Source: Candidatus Krumholzibacteriota bacterium (lineage in GTDB: Bacteria; Krumholzibacteriota; Krumholzibacteriia; LZORAL124-64-63). From it: a DNA stretch of 64,000 nucleotides. The stretch lies in the NCBI GenBank assembly GCA_022711765.1, contig JAKLEB010000002.1, positions 1,471,388 through 1,535,387 of the forward strand, read 5' to 3'. Under the pieces are notes generated by a model. It searched no databases. It saw only the letters and a program-made list of their open reading frames with translations, and was not told where the DNA came from. Shown one piece after another: positions 27,059 to 35,772 of this stretch (its first letter is position 1; every line of letters begins with the position of its first letter). The translations under genes were made by a program, and so were the position numbers.

Positions 27059-27949
27059 ATGGCGAACCATAAAAAGCAGAGCGAGAAGTCGTCGAGCGGC
27101 GCGGCCCAGCTGATGAGCAACCTGGATCTCTATTTCCAGGAAGTCAAGGCGTACGACCTCCTGACGCGCGAGGAGGAATGCGAGCTGGCGCGCGGCATTC
27201 ACCGGGACGATCCGGTCGCCCTGCACCGCCTCGTCAAGGCCAACCTGCGGTTCGTGGTGTCGATCGCCAAGGAATACGCGCACTACGGCGTGCCCCTGGA
27301 AGACCTCATCAACGAGGGCAACCTGGGCCTGCTGAAGGCTGCCCAGCGCTTCGACGAGACCCGCGGCTACAAGTTCATCAGCTACGCGGTCTGGTGGATC
27401 CGCCAGTCGATCCTGGCCGCCCTCGCGAACCACAGCAAGATCGTGCGCATGCCGCTGAACCGCGCCCGCGTCCTCAACCAGATCAAGAAGGTCAGCGGCG
27501 AGCTGCAGCAGAAGCTGCGCCGCAAGCCGGAAGCCGAGGAGATCGCCAAGGTCCTCGGCCTGTCGGTGGACGAGGTCAAGGACACCCTGCCGCTGATGCA
27601 GGACAACTTCTTCCTCGACGATTTCGTCGGGAACGACGAGGACAGCACGTACCTGGACTTCCTCGAAGACACCTCGAGCGAGGGCCCCGACGCACAGGTC
27701 ATGGAGGATGACCTGCACCAGTCCATCGGGCGCATGCTCGGCGACCTGAAGGACCGCGAAGCGCGCGTGCTGCGGATGTACTACGGTCTGGGCACCGAGC
27801 GCGAGATGACGCTCGAGGAGATCGGCCAGGTCATGGGGTTGACCCGCGAGCGCATCCGCCAGATCAAGGAAGAGGCGTTCGAGAAGATCCGCAGCAGCAA
27901 GACCTTCCGCTACATGCACGATTACGCGGAGACGAACCAGACCGTGTAG
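27059..27949 (+). CDS. rpoD: Primary-type sigma-70 factor (short RpoD/SigA)
   Basis: 296 residues. Region 1.2 (about 20-47: SNLDLYFQEVKAYDLLTREEECELARGI), region 2 (about 61-120: NLRFVVSIAKEY...DLINEGNLGL...GYKFISYAVWWIRQSI), region 3 and region 4 with the -35-binding helix GLTRERIRQIKEEAFEKI are complete. It lacks the long N-terminal 1.1 domain and the non-conserved insert of E. coli RpoD, like the short primary factors of Bacteroidota. It could also be a group 2 factor, since no other sigma gene is visible for comparison. A strong hairpin follows the stop. Confidence 0.88.
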   Translation: MANHKKQSEKSSSGAAQLMSNLDLYFQEVKAYDLLTREEECELARGIHRDDPVALHRLVKANLRFVVSIAKEYAHYGVPLEDLINEGNLGLLKAAQRFDETRGYKFISYAVWWIRQSILAALANHSKIVRMPLNRARVLNQIKKVSGELQQKLRRKPEAEEIAKVLGLSVDEVKDTLPLMQDNFFLDDFVGNDEDSTYLDFLEDTSSEGPDAQVMEDDLHQSIGRMLGDLKDREARVLRMYYGLGTEREMTLEEIGQVMGLTRERIRQIKEEAFEKIRSSKTFRYMHDYAETNQTV

Positions 27950-27975
27950 CGGCTCGACGCGACCGGGATTGCGCG

Positions 27976-28003
27976 CGAGGCTCCGCCGCCAGGCGGGGCC
28001 TCG
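27976..28003 (+). terminator. Terminator after the sigma factor gene
   Basis: A 12-bp stem (arm CGAGGCTCCGCC, one G-U pair) with a 4-base loop starts 27 bases after the stop and is followed by TTCTCGTCC, a short pyrimidine tract. Confidence 0.65.
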
Positions 28004-28088
28004 TTCTCGTCCGGGAGGGCCGGCGGCGTCTCCGCCGGCGGGCGCGCCACCGCGCGGCGCCGAGCCAGCGAGGCAGCGGCGCGCGGCG

Positions 28089-28718
28089 TCACCGGTCGTC
28101 GGCGACCGGGACTGCGGCGACGCGGCCGGCCGTCGTCTCGGCGAGGGCGAGGGCGAAGCGGTCCGCGGTCGAATGCGGCAGCCAGACGCGCCAGTGCACG
28201 CTGGAGTCGTAGCCCTCGTGGACGGTGCCGCCGCCGTGCTCGGACACGAGGTGCTGGACCGTCTTCTGCAGTGGATAGTCGAAGCTCAGATCGAAATGAC
28301 GACCCAGGCGCACCGTACGGCGCTGCGCGCTGGCGAGCGCGCTGGCCGCGACCCCGCCGTAGGCGCGGCTCAGGCCGCCGGTGCCGAGCTTGACGCCCCC
28401 GAAGTACCTGGCGACGCAGACGACGAGGTCGCTCAGTCCGCTGCCGCGGATCGCCGCCAGGATCGGCTCGCCGGCCGAGCCCGAGGGTTCGCCGTCGTCG
28501 TTCCGGGATTCGACCTGCAGTTCGGCCACGCCCAGCCGCCACGCGGAGCAGACGTGCCGCGCGTCATGGTAGCGGCGGCGCATGTCCGCGAGCGCGGCCT
28601 GAGCCGCCGCCACGTCGGCGGCGGGGGACGCCTCGGCGAGGAACCGGGAGCGCTGGATCTTCGCCTCGGCCTTCCCGACGGCTGCCAGGGTTTCGTAGCT
28701 GTCCGGCAACGAGCTCAT
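28089..28718 (-). CDS. YigZ/IMPACT-family protein
   Basis: 209 residues from the ATG at 28718, with GGGAGTG upstream; a 13-residue longer reading is possible but lacks a site. The family signature DDGEPSGSAG is at residues 74-83, followed by GEPILAAI and the VVCVARYFGGVKLGTGGLSRAYGG motif. IMPACT proteins bind translation-related partners in eukaryotes (GCN1); the bacterial role is unsettled. The full N-terminal IMPACT domain and the C-terminal DUF1949-like ferredoxin fold are present. Confidence 0.9.
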   Translation of the reverse strand: MSSLPDSYETLAAVGKAEAKIQRSRFLAEASPAADVAAAQAALADMRRRYHDARHVCSAWRLGVAELQVESRNDDGEPSGSAGEPILAAIRGSGLSDLVVCVARYFGGVKLGTGGLSRAYGGVAASALASAQRRTVRLGRHFDLSFDYPLQKTVQHLVSEHGGGTVHEGYDSSVHWRVWLPHSTADRFALALAETTAGRVAAVPVADDR

Positions 28719-28909
28719 GGCACTCCCTTGGCCGCCGCCTGGCGTCAGGTCTGGCAAGCCGAGGACACAACGTCTGGTCGCGAGGGGAGCTTAGCCGTCA
28801 GGCTCCTGCAGGGCAACGAGTTACCTTGCCTGCCCGCGGGTCGGTCGCTGGCACGGTCATTGCCCGGGATCACGCGCAATATCCGTTCGCCGTCGCAGGA
28901 AGGTGGCTG

Positions 28910-29527
28910 GTGTCCCTCCGCCGCGCCGTCCGACCCGGACTCGCCGGGTTGCTCCTCTTGCTCTGGCTCCTGTGCGGTCAGAGCCGCGCGGGCGCGCCGC
29001 GCTACGACCCTCTGTCGCGGATCCAGCGCCCCCCGGTCGCGGGAGTCGCCTACGTGACCGCCGCCGGTGCGACGGGGCAGATCGCGGACGGCGACCAGCT
29101 CAGGCCCGGCTACAGCTTCTCCGTGATCTTCCGGCCGCACCGGGCCGCGGATTTCTATCATCCGCTCTACGCCTGGAACACCGCGCTGGTCCTGCAGGTC
29201 GACAAGCAGGGCGGAGGCCCCGCCTCGATCCTCTCGGCCGACGTCGGCCTGCGGCACTACCTGGCCGATATGCGTCCCCTCGCGGCCCACCGGGCCGTCT
29301 TCCTCGGCTTCGGCGCCGGGATCAGCCACGTCGAATGGGAGCCGCGGCGCGGCGCCGCGGGCGCCGCCGACAACATCTCCTTCCTAGCCGAAGTCGGACT
29401 GGAATGGAACCTCGATCCGGCTCTGGTATTGGTAGGCAAGGGACAGTATCGTCTCTACCATCGCGGCGGACACGACCATTCCGGCTGGTCGCTCCACGCG
29501 GGAGCGGGCTTCCCGCTTCCGTTCTGA
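28910..29527 (+). CDS. Small exported beta-rich protein, likely outer-membrane barrel
   Basis: 205 residues from a GTG at 28910 with AGGAAGG six bases upstream. A signal peptide (RRAVRPGLAGLLLLLWLLCGQSRAGA) is followed by alternating strands (YVTAAGATGQIADG, YSFSVIFRP, NTALVLQVD, RAVFLGFGAGISHVEW, NISFLAEVGLEWNL) and a C-terminus ending in Phe, the usual mark of an outer-membrane barrel. The conserved function is unknown. Confidence 0.7.
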   Translation: MSLRRAVRPGLAGLLLLLWLLCGQSRAGAPRYDPLSRIQRPPVAGVAYVTAAGATGQIADGDQLRPGYSFSVIFRPHRAADFYHPLYAWNTALVLQVDKQGGGPASILSADVGLRHYLADMRPLAAHRAVFLGFGAGISHVEWEPRRGAAGAADNISFLAEVGLEWNLDPALVLVGKGQYRLYHRGGHDHSGWSLHAGAGFPLPF

Positions 29528-29573
29528 TCGCGACCGGCAACCGCCGCCCGAGCCGCTGCCCGCGAGGTTGGCC

Positions 29574-30362
29574 ATGCGCACCGTCCGCTTGCCGGCGAGC
29601 CTGGTGCTCGCCGTGTTCCTGCTTCCCGCCGCTGCCTCGGCCCAGGAAGAACTGACGTACGCCGAGTATCGCGCGATCGCCCAGGCCGACTTCACGCTGT
29701 GGCACTGCGCGATGTTCGAGCCCCTCGACGGCGAGACCGGGCTGAACCTGGTGATCGGCGACAAGTTCGGGAAGATCAATGTCTTCCGGCTCAATCACGG
29801 CAAGCAGCACGAGCGCGTCTGGCTGAGCCGTCAGCTCGACGGCAACGTGGAGGAGGTCCTGGTCTCCGACCTCGACGGCGACGGGCTCGACGACGCCATC
29901 GTCTGCCGGACTCTGCGCCGCCTCTACGTCTTCGACCTGACGAACAACTACTTCAACAGCCACGAATCGCAGCCCAACGACTTCCAGGCGACCCGCGCGT
30001 TCACGGTCGCCAACGTCGATCAGGATCGGGCGAGCGAGATCGTCCTGTGCGCGGACAACAAGCTCCACTACATCGACGGCGTGACGTTCAACCGCGAGTG
30101 GACCAGCCTCAACGACTACGAGGCCACGCGGATCCGCTGCGGCGACGTCGACGGCGACGACAGCGTGGAGATCGTCCTGAACACCGGCCAGGTCCTCGAC
30201 TCGGGGACCGGCGCCGTCGAGTGGGAGGACGAGGTCTTCGGGACGCGCCTCGAGTTGCTCGACATCGACGGCGACGGTATCCTCGAGGTCCTCACGGAGG
30301 GCGACGGGACGCCGCTGCGGGTCTTCGACGTCGACTTCAAGGCCGAGAAGCGCTTCCAGTGA
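29574..30362 (+). CDS. Secreted FG-GAP/VCBS-like repeat protein
   Basis: 262 residues from the ATG at 29574, with GAGG upstream (a TTG two codons earlier is less likely). A signal peptide ends at AASA-QE. Three to four calcium-loop repeats of the type D-x-D-x-D-G are visible: VSDLDGDGLDDAIV, VANVDQDRASEIVL, CGDVDGDDSVEIVL and LDIDGDGILEVLT. These build a partial beta-propeller, probably surface or periplasmic. It converges with dsbD. Confidence 0.75.
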   Translation: MRTVRLPASLVLAVFLLPAAASAQEELTYAEYRAIAQADFTLWHCAMFEPLDGETGLNLVIGDKFGKINVFRLNHGKQHERVWLSRQLDGNVEEVLVSDLDGDGLDDAIVCRTLRRLYVFDLTNNYFNSHESQPNDFQATRAFTVANVDQDRASEIVLCADNKLHYIDGVTFNREWTSLNDYEATRIRCGDVDGDDSVEIVLNTGQVLDSGTGAVEWEDEVFGTRLELLDIDGDGILEVLTEGDGTPLRVFDVDFKAEKRFQ

Positions 30363-30386
30363 GTCCGCTCGCGGCGCCGCGCGCGG

Positions 30387-32138
30387 TCACTCGATCGACC
30401 GCATGACGGTCAGGAACTCGGCCGGTTCGTGCCAGCCGCTCAGGGTCTTGGCATGGAGGATCCGGCCGTCGCGGCCGACGAAGGCGACGGTCGGCAGGCC
30501 CGGCACCTTGAACATCTCCTTGACCGCGGTCATGTCCTCGTCGTCGGGCTTCGTGGCGTCGATCTTGATCGTGACGAAGCGCCGGCTCTCGGCGACCACG
30601 GCCGGCTCGACCCAGACCGCCTTGTCGAGCTTCTTGCAGTAGACGCACCAGGTGGCCCAGAAATCGATCATGACCGGCTTGCCGGCGGCGCCCGCTTCGG
30701 CGATCCGGGCCGCGAGCAGGGTCTGGACGCCCTCGCCGGTGCGGACCAGCTCCCACTCGACCTTGCCGGGCTGCGAGGGATCCGCGCCGGCCGCCGTCGC
30801 GGACGGCGCCGCGGCCGCGCCGGCGGCCGGCGCGGCGACCACGGCGGGCGCCGGCAGCAGGTCCGGCACCACGGTCCGGGCGAGCAGCCACCCGCCGCAG
30901 AGGAGGACCAGGATCCCCAGGCCCTTGCGCGTCCGGTCCCACCAGCGGCTCTCCGGCGTCAGGTGATCGAACGCGCCCAGGAACACCGCGACCAGCACGG
31001 TCACGGCGCCCAGCAGGGGGTAGAAGATCCGCTCCGGCAGGACGAGGCCTGGCCGCACGAAGAAGAAGGCCATGTAGAGCAGCAACAGACCCATGCCGCG
31101 CTTCACCGTTTCCATCCAGCCGCCGCTCTGCGGCAGGCTGCCGAGCAACGACGGGAACGTGCCGACGGCCACCAGGAGCGCGCTGAGCCCCAGCCCGAAG
31201 ATGAACAGCGACCAGAAGCCGAGCAGGACGCTGCCCGTCGAGCCGACCCAGACCAGCAGGGCGGCCAGGAACGGTCCGACGCAGGGGGACGCCACGAGGC
31301 CGGCCACCATCCCGGCGACGAAGGCGCCGACCACGCCGGCGCGGCCGCCGCCCGCGCCCTGCAACCGGTTGCGCAGGAACGCCGGCGCCTCGAGCTCGTA
31401 CGCGCCGAACATCGCGAAGCTCATCGCGACCATGAGCAACGCGATCGGCACCAGCACGACGGGACTCTGCAGGAACGCGGTGATGCCGCTGAACACCGTC
31501 GCCGAGATCACGCCGATCACGCCGTAGACGATCGCGAGTCCGAGGCCGTAGGTGAGCGCGAGCAGGAAGCCCTTGCCGACGCCCTGCTTCTGCGTCTGGG
31601 CGCCGATCACCGCCAGCGTGATCGGGATCATGGGATAGATGCAGGGCGTCGCGCTCATCAGGACGCCGCCCAGGAAGACCAGTCCCAGGAAGAGGAGCAG
31701 CCCGCGGGACTGGATGAAGTAGGTGATCCTGGCCGCCGTCCACTCCTTGCCGAAGGCCACCTCGACCTCGCCCTGCCACGTGAGCTCGCCACCCGGACCC
31801 CGAACCGTCATGGTCAGCGGATACCGGCCAGGCGCCGCGTCCGCGCGCGTCGGCGCCGCGTACACGAAGTGGTCGGGCTGCCCGCCCGCGCGCAGCGGGT
31901 ACGCCTCGTCGAGCAGCCGGCCGCCGCCGGCCGCGGTGACCGCGACCTCGAGCTCGGCGGCCGCGCCCGCGAATCCGGCCGGCAGCCGGAACTCGAGCAC
32001 CAGGTCCTTGCCGAGGGTCGTGGCGCCGGCTGGCGGGGTCACCACGAGCTGGGCGCCGGCCGCCAGGGGACACGCGGCGCCGAGGACGATCGCGACCGCG
32101 AACGAAAGGACGCGGCGGCGGAGCAGACAGGACGGCAT
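30387..32138 (-). CDS. dsbD: DsbD-type thiol:disulfide transporter lacking the N-terminal cysteine pair
   Basis: Carries reducing power from cytoplasmic thioredoxin across the inner membrane. 583 residues from the ATG at 32138 (GAGAGGA upstream). After the signal peptide comes an immunoglobulin-like domain to about residue 130, then eight membrane segments with C166 (SATPCIYPM) and C286 (VASPCVGPF), then a thioredoxin domain with C498-x-x-C501 (WATWCVYCKK). The mature N-terminal domain contains no cysteine, unlike E. coli DsbD alpha, so its output partner must be another protein. The divergent TlpA-like lipoprotein is an obvious candidate. Confidence 0.92.
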   Translation of the reverse strand: MPSCLLRRRVLSFAVAIVLGAACPLAAGAQLVVTPPAGATTLGKDLVLEFRLPAGFAGAAAELEVAVTAAGGGRLLDEAYPLRAGGQPDHFVYAAPTRADAAPGRYPLTMTVRGPGGELTWQGEVEVAFGKEWTAARITYFIQSRGLLLFLGLVFLGGVLMSATPCIYPMIPITLAVIGAQTQKQGVGKGFLLALTYGLGLAIVYGVIGVISATVFSGITAFLQSPVVLVPIALLMVAMSFAMFGAYELEAPAFLRNRLQGAGGGRAGVVGAFVAGMVAGLVASPCVGPFLAALLVWVGSTGSVLLGFWSLFIFGLGLSALLVAVGTFPSLLGSLPQSGGWMETVKRGMGLLLLYMAFFFVRPGLVLPERIFYPLLGAVTVLVAVFLGAFDHLTPESRWWDRTRKGLGILVLLCGGWLLARTVVPDLLPAPAVVAAPAAGAAAAPSATAAGADPSQPGKVEWELVRTGEGVQTLLAARIAEAGAAGKPVMIDFWATWCVYCKKLDKAVWVEPAVVAESRRFVTIKIDATKPDDEDMTAVKEMFKVPGLPTVAFVGRDGRILHAKTLSGWHEPAEFLTVMRSIE

Positions 32139-32282
32139 GGGTCCTCTCGATCGCTGGGGAGAAGGCGACGAATGTCGCTTGCGCATCGGCGATTCCAATC
32201 GACCATAAAGGTTATACCACGGAGCCATTCCGGGCCAATTCTAGTTGAGCTTGGACGACCGCCAACGACGAAAGGACCGATC

Positions 32283-32849
32283 GTGAACCAACCGTTCGTG
32301 ACCCGCTCCGCACCGGCGGCCTTGATCGGCCTCGTTCTCCTGAGCGCTTGCGGCAACCAGGACCCGCCGGCCGACCGGTCGGCGCCGACCCCGGCCACCG
32401 CTGCCGAGACGCCGTTCGCGATCGGACAGATGGCACCGGATTTCACGCTCAAGGATACTCACGGCGCCGAGGTCAAGTTGTCGGCGCACCGCGGCAAGGC
32501 GGTCATCGTGGATTTCTGGGCGACCTGGTGCGCGCCCTGCCGCCTGGTGATGCCGCACCTGCAGGAGCTGTCGCTCGCCTATCCCGAACAACTCGCCGTG
32601 CTCGCCGTCTCGCTCGACCAGGATCCCGCCAGCGCGGTGCCGCCGTTCGCCGAGCGCCTCGGGCTCACGTTCACGCTCCTCGCGGATCCCCAGGGCATGC
32701 TGGTGGCGCGCCAGTGGGGAGGGGTCCGCAACATCCCGACAAGCTTCCTCGTCGATCCCGAGGGCAAGGTCGTCCAGCGCTGGATCGGCGTCCACGGACG
32801 CGAGGAGTACGAGCAGGAGATCCGCAAGGTGCTCGGGTTGCCGGGCTAG
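32283..32849 (+). CDS. TlpA/ResA-like thioredoxin lipoprotein
   Basis: 188 residues from a GTG at 32283 with AAAGGA seven bases upstream. The lipobox LLSAC puts the acylated Cys at residue 23, so the protein should be anchored in a membrane facing the periplasm. The thioredoxin fold has the redox centre C83-A-P-C86 and the peroxiredoxin-like opening PDFTLKDTHG typical of TlpA/ResA. It is divergent from dsbD, 144 bases apart, and is likely reduced by it; substrates could be cytochrome apoproteins or other envelope thiols. Confidence 0.9.
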   Translation: MNQPFVTRSAPAALIGLVLLSACGNQDPPADRSAPTPATAAETPFAIGQMAPDFTLKDTHGAEVKLSAHRGKAVIVDFWATWCAPCRLVMPHLQELSLAYPEQLAVLAVSLDQDPASAVPPFAERLGLTFTLLADPQGMLVARQWGGVRNIPTSFLVDPEGKVVQRWIGVHGREEYEQEIRKVLGLPG

Positions 32850-32885
32850 CGTCGATTGCCGGGGGAGGGTCGCGGGGAAAGAAAT

Positions 32886-32923
32886 CGTCCCTGGTCGCGG
32901 TGTCGAACCTTCGACCAGGGACG
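32886..32923 (-). terminator. Terminator downstream of the 22-aa ORF
   Basis: A perfect 12-bp stem (arm CGTCCCTGGTCG) with a 14-base loop. Read on the - strand it is followed by ATTTCTTTCC, so it fits an intrinsic terminator for - strand transcripts. It starts 14 bases after the stop of the mini-gene and also faces the end of the TlpA-like gene. Confidence 0.65.
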
Positions 32924-32937
32924 GTCGATGACTGGGA

Positions 32938-33006
32938 TCATTTACGCAGCCACCAGAAGAGATCGATGAGTGCGAGGCCCATGATTGGCAGCCATTCGAG
33001 ACTCAT
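32938..33006 (-). CDS. Candidate 22-residue membrane mini-protein
   Basis: A short ORF from MSLEWLP to WWLRK with one hydrophobic stretch (about residues 5-20) flanked by Glu4 and a terminal Arg-Lys, as in single-pass mini-proteins. A strong purine-rich ribosome site (AGGGGGAGAG) lies just before the ATG, and a terminator hairpin with a U-tract follows the stop. It stands 198 bases after the PP2C regulator gene on the same strand. No known family is recognised. The rest of the 355-base gap (32850-33204) holds a 7-bp stem (CCGCCGA arms, 33151-33168) and no other gene. Confidence 0.5.
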   Translation of the reverse strand: MSLEWLPIMGLALIDLFWWLRK

Positions 33007-33204
33007 GTCTCTCCCCCTTTCCCGGTCTGGAGTTCGTGCCGTGGACATCCAGGGCATCGGCCGGGCCGGGGAGAACTTGAGCCGCACCTGATCGGTCGTC
33101 TTCGGCGCGACTTGAGGGTTTTCGCGCCGCCGGGCGCGCTCGGATCCGGACCGCCGACATCTCGGCGGTGCAATTCCAGTACCGGAATCGGATTCAATCT
33201 GTAA

Positions 33205-35697
33205 CTATTTGTATTTCATTACGATAACGGTCCGGTCGTCACTCGCGGCCTCGCCCCCGAACGCCGTGACGCGCGCAAAAATATGGCTACAGATATCCTC
33301 AGGCGAACGGTCTCGGACCTCGGCGATCATCGTCTGCAGGCGCGTGACCTCGAAGAACTCCTTTCCGTCAGGGCTCGTCTGCTCGGTGATGCCGTCCGTG
33401 TAGCCGATGAGCAGATCGCCGGGCTCGAGGCGGATCGTCCCCCGCCGGAAGGGCACGCCCGCCTCGATGCCGAGCAGGGGACCGCCCCGGCGCAGCGACT
33501 CCGTCGCGCCGTCCCGTCGATACAGCAGCGGCGGCTCCTGTCCGGCGTTGCAGTACGAGAGCAGCTGATCCTCGTGATCGAGGACGCCGTAGAACAGGCT
33601 GATGAAGCGACCGGGCGAGAGGATCTCGCCGAGGCGGCGGTCGAGCTGCGTGATGACGCGCTCGGGCGGGACGCCCGGCAGCGCGAGCTCGCGGAAGGTC
33701 ACGCGGACGGTGGTCATCAGGAGGGCGGCCGGGATTCCGTCACCCGCGACGTCGGCGATGCAGAATCCGATGGACCGGCCCTCGACGAGCGGGAAGAAAT
33801 CGTAATAGTCGCCGCCGACCAGACGGCAGGCGTCGTTGCGGCCGCAGATCCGGACGCCGTCCGACTCCAGCGGTTCGGTGGGCAGCAGCTGCGCCTGGAT
33901 GTCGCGGGCGACCGCCAGCTCCGTCTCCAGCTGCCGTTGCCGGAAGCTGTCCGCGTAGAGCCGCAGGCTCTCGAGCACCGGCGCCGCCTGCAGCGAGAGC
34001 GTCGCGAGGTTGGCGAGGTCTTCCTGCGAGTAGAGCGCGCCGCCGGACTTGGGGCCGAACGCCAGAGCGCCGAGCAGGCGATTCCCGGTGACGAGGGGCA
34101 CGAGCAGCGCGTGGTCCGCCGGCAGCGCGGTCGTCCGTTCGGTCTGCCGGCCCCGGCCGTTGGCCCAGTCCTCGAATTCCTCGAAGAAGAGGGGTCGGCG
34201 CAGGCGGTCGAGCGCGACCACGAGGGGGTCGGCCAGCTCCAGCCGCGGACCCGGCGGGGCCGCGGAGGGTCGCCGCCCGACCTCGACCAGGTCGCCGGCA
34301 TCGGGCCCAGGCGTCAGGTAGAGGGCGAGGCGCGTCGGGCGGTACAGCTCGTGGAGTTCGGCCAGCAGAAGGTCGTGGGCCGCCGCCGCGTTCACCTGGG
34401 TCGCCAGGCTCCGCCCGAGCCGCGCGATCGCGTCCCGGTTGGCTCGCCGCGACGGGTAGAACGCCGCGTCGACCCATCCCTGAACGCGGCGCCGCAGCGG
34501 CAGCACGGCCAGGCTCGCCGCCGCGATCACGAGGACCGTGACGGGATAGGCCGAGACGAGATAGACCCGGGTCAGCCAGGTTCCGAGCAGGCCGGCCACC
34601 AGGAAGTACCCGGCCAGGATGACCGCGGTCAGCAGCCCGTAGATCAGACTGGTCCGCACGACGAACGCGGTGTCGAGGGCGCCGTACCTCATGATCGCGA
34701 GGCCGAAGCTCACGGGGACCAGGACCAGCGAGAAGCCGAGGAATTCCCAGTGCCGGAACGACGGCAGCGTGCCGGCGCCGACCGCCGAGGCCGCCAGGAA
34801 GGGGACGAGTCCGGCCACGAGGCCCAGCAGGATGAGCCGCAGCTTGGTGTGCTGGATCGGCCGATCGCGTCGCAGGACCTTGCGGGCGAAGACCACGAGA
34901 CCGGCGACGAAGTAGATCAGGAAGAAGATCATCGCCGCGCCCTGGAGGATGGACGCCGGCAAGGAGCGCTCGGCGACGCCGACCACGCGCCCGAGCAGGG
35001 TCAGCGCGATGAGCACGCCCGCCGGCACGAACAGGTGGCGGCCACCGCCGCCGGCCGCGATGGTGCCGGCCGCCGGGAAGATCAGGAAGAAGCGCAGGAA
35101 ATAGACGGGCCAGAGATATTGCAGCAACTCCCGCAGCATCTCCTTGATCTCGAGGTAGGACTCGGACGGGAGGTTGGGCGGGACGTCCGCCAGGAAGAAC
35201 GCGAAGATGAGGCTGAGGCCGAAGAAGCTGCGGCCCGCCACGTCCCAGCGGCGCGAGTGGACCCACCAGCCGATCAGCAGGAACGACAGCCCGGAGAGCC
35301 AGGTCGCGAGCTCGTAGACCATCTTCGCCCGGCTCGCGCGCTGCGGGACGACGGTCAGGGTCGTCTCCCGCCCGTCCCGCTCGATTCCCAGGTTCCGCGG
35401 CTCGAGCGAGTAGTCGCCGGCCGTCGCGGCGAACCAGTCGACCATGCGCGAGACGGGCCGGTCGCCGAACGCGACGATGCGGTCGCCTGCGCGGATTCCC
35501 GCGCGGTCGGCCGGACCGCCGGTCTGGACCGATTCGACCTGCAGACGATGGACGCTCAGGCCGAGATCCGGCTTCTGGATGATGTGGATCGTGACCGGCA
35601 GCGCGGCGATGACGACGAGCGGGGTCAGCACGTAGAGCCCGATCCGCCGGGTCCAGCGCTGGAACGTCGACTCGTTGAACGGCACGGCGGCGGCCAC
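33205..35697 (-). CDS. PDZ / multi-pass membrane / GAF-like / PP2C (RsbU, SpoIIE-type) phosphatase
   Basis: 830 residues from a GTG at 35697 (GGAAGGAG upstream). Order: one membrane helix (about 18-42); a PDZ domain (about 48-115: VQTGGPADRAGIRAGDRIVAFGD); six to eight membrane helices (about 130-400); a GAF-like sensor (about 420-575); a coiled linker; and a PP2C/SpoIIE phosphatase (about 590-830) with the metal-binding motifs GGDYYDFF, CIADVAGDG and GYTDGITEQ and a C-terminal SDDRTVIVMK. Such proteins release anti-sigma antagonists from phosphorylation in partner-switching systems. No RsbV/RsbW pair is in the window, so the target is unknown. Confidence 0.88.
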   Translation of the reverse strand: MAAAVPFNESTFQRWTRRIGLYVLTPLVVIAALPVTIHIIQKPDLGLSVHRLQVESVQTGGPADRAGIRAGDRIVAFGDRPVSRMVDWFAATAGDYSLEPRNLGIERDGRETTLTVVPQRASRAKMVYELATWLSGLSFLLIGWWVHSRRWDVAGRSFFGLSLIFAFFLADVPPNLPSESYLEIKEMLRELLQYLWPVYFLRFFLIFPAAGTIAAGGGGRHLFVPAGVLIALTLLGRVVGVAERSLPASILQGAAMIFFLIYFVAGLVVFARKVLRRDRPIQHTKLRLILLGLVAGLVPFLAASAVGAGTLPSFRHWEFLGFSLVLVPVSFGLAIMRYGALDTAFVVRTSLIYGLLTAVILAGYFLVAGLLGTWLTRVYLVSAYPVTVLVIAAASLAVLPLRRRVQGWVDAAFYPSRRANRDAIARLGRSLATQVNAAAAHDLLLAELHELYRPTRLALYLTPGPDAGDLVEVGRRPSAAPPGPRLELADPLVVALDRLRRPLFFEEFEDWANGRGRQTERTTALPADHALLVPLVTGNRLLGALAFGPKSGGALYSQEDLANLATLSLQAAPVLESLRLYADSFRQRQLETELAVARDIQAQLLPTEPLESDGVRICGRNDACRLVGGDYYDFFPLVEGRSIGFCIADVAGDGIPAALLMTTVRVTFRELALPGVPPERVITQLDRRLGEILSPGRFISLFYGVLDHEDQLLSYCNAGQEPPLLYRRDGATESLRRGGPLLGIEAGVPFRRGTIRLEPGDLLIGYTDGITEQTSPDGKEFFEVTRLQTMIAEVRDRSPEDICSHIFARVTAFGGEAASDDRTVIVMKYK

Positions 35698-35772
35698 GAA
35701 CGCTCCTTCCGGGCGCGGGTGGTGCCAACCCTACCACGCCGGCGGGACGGCGCCTAGCATTCGCGGAATATC

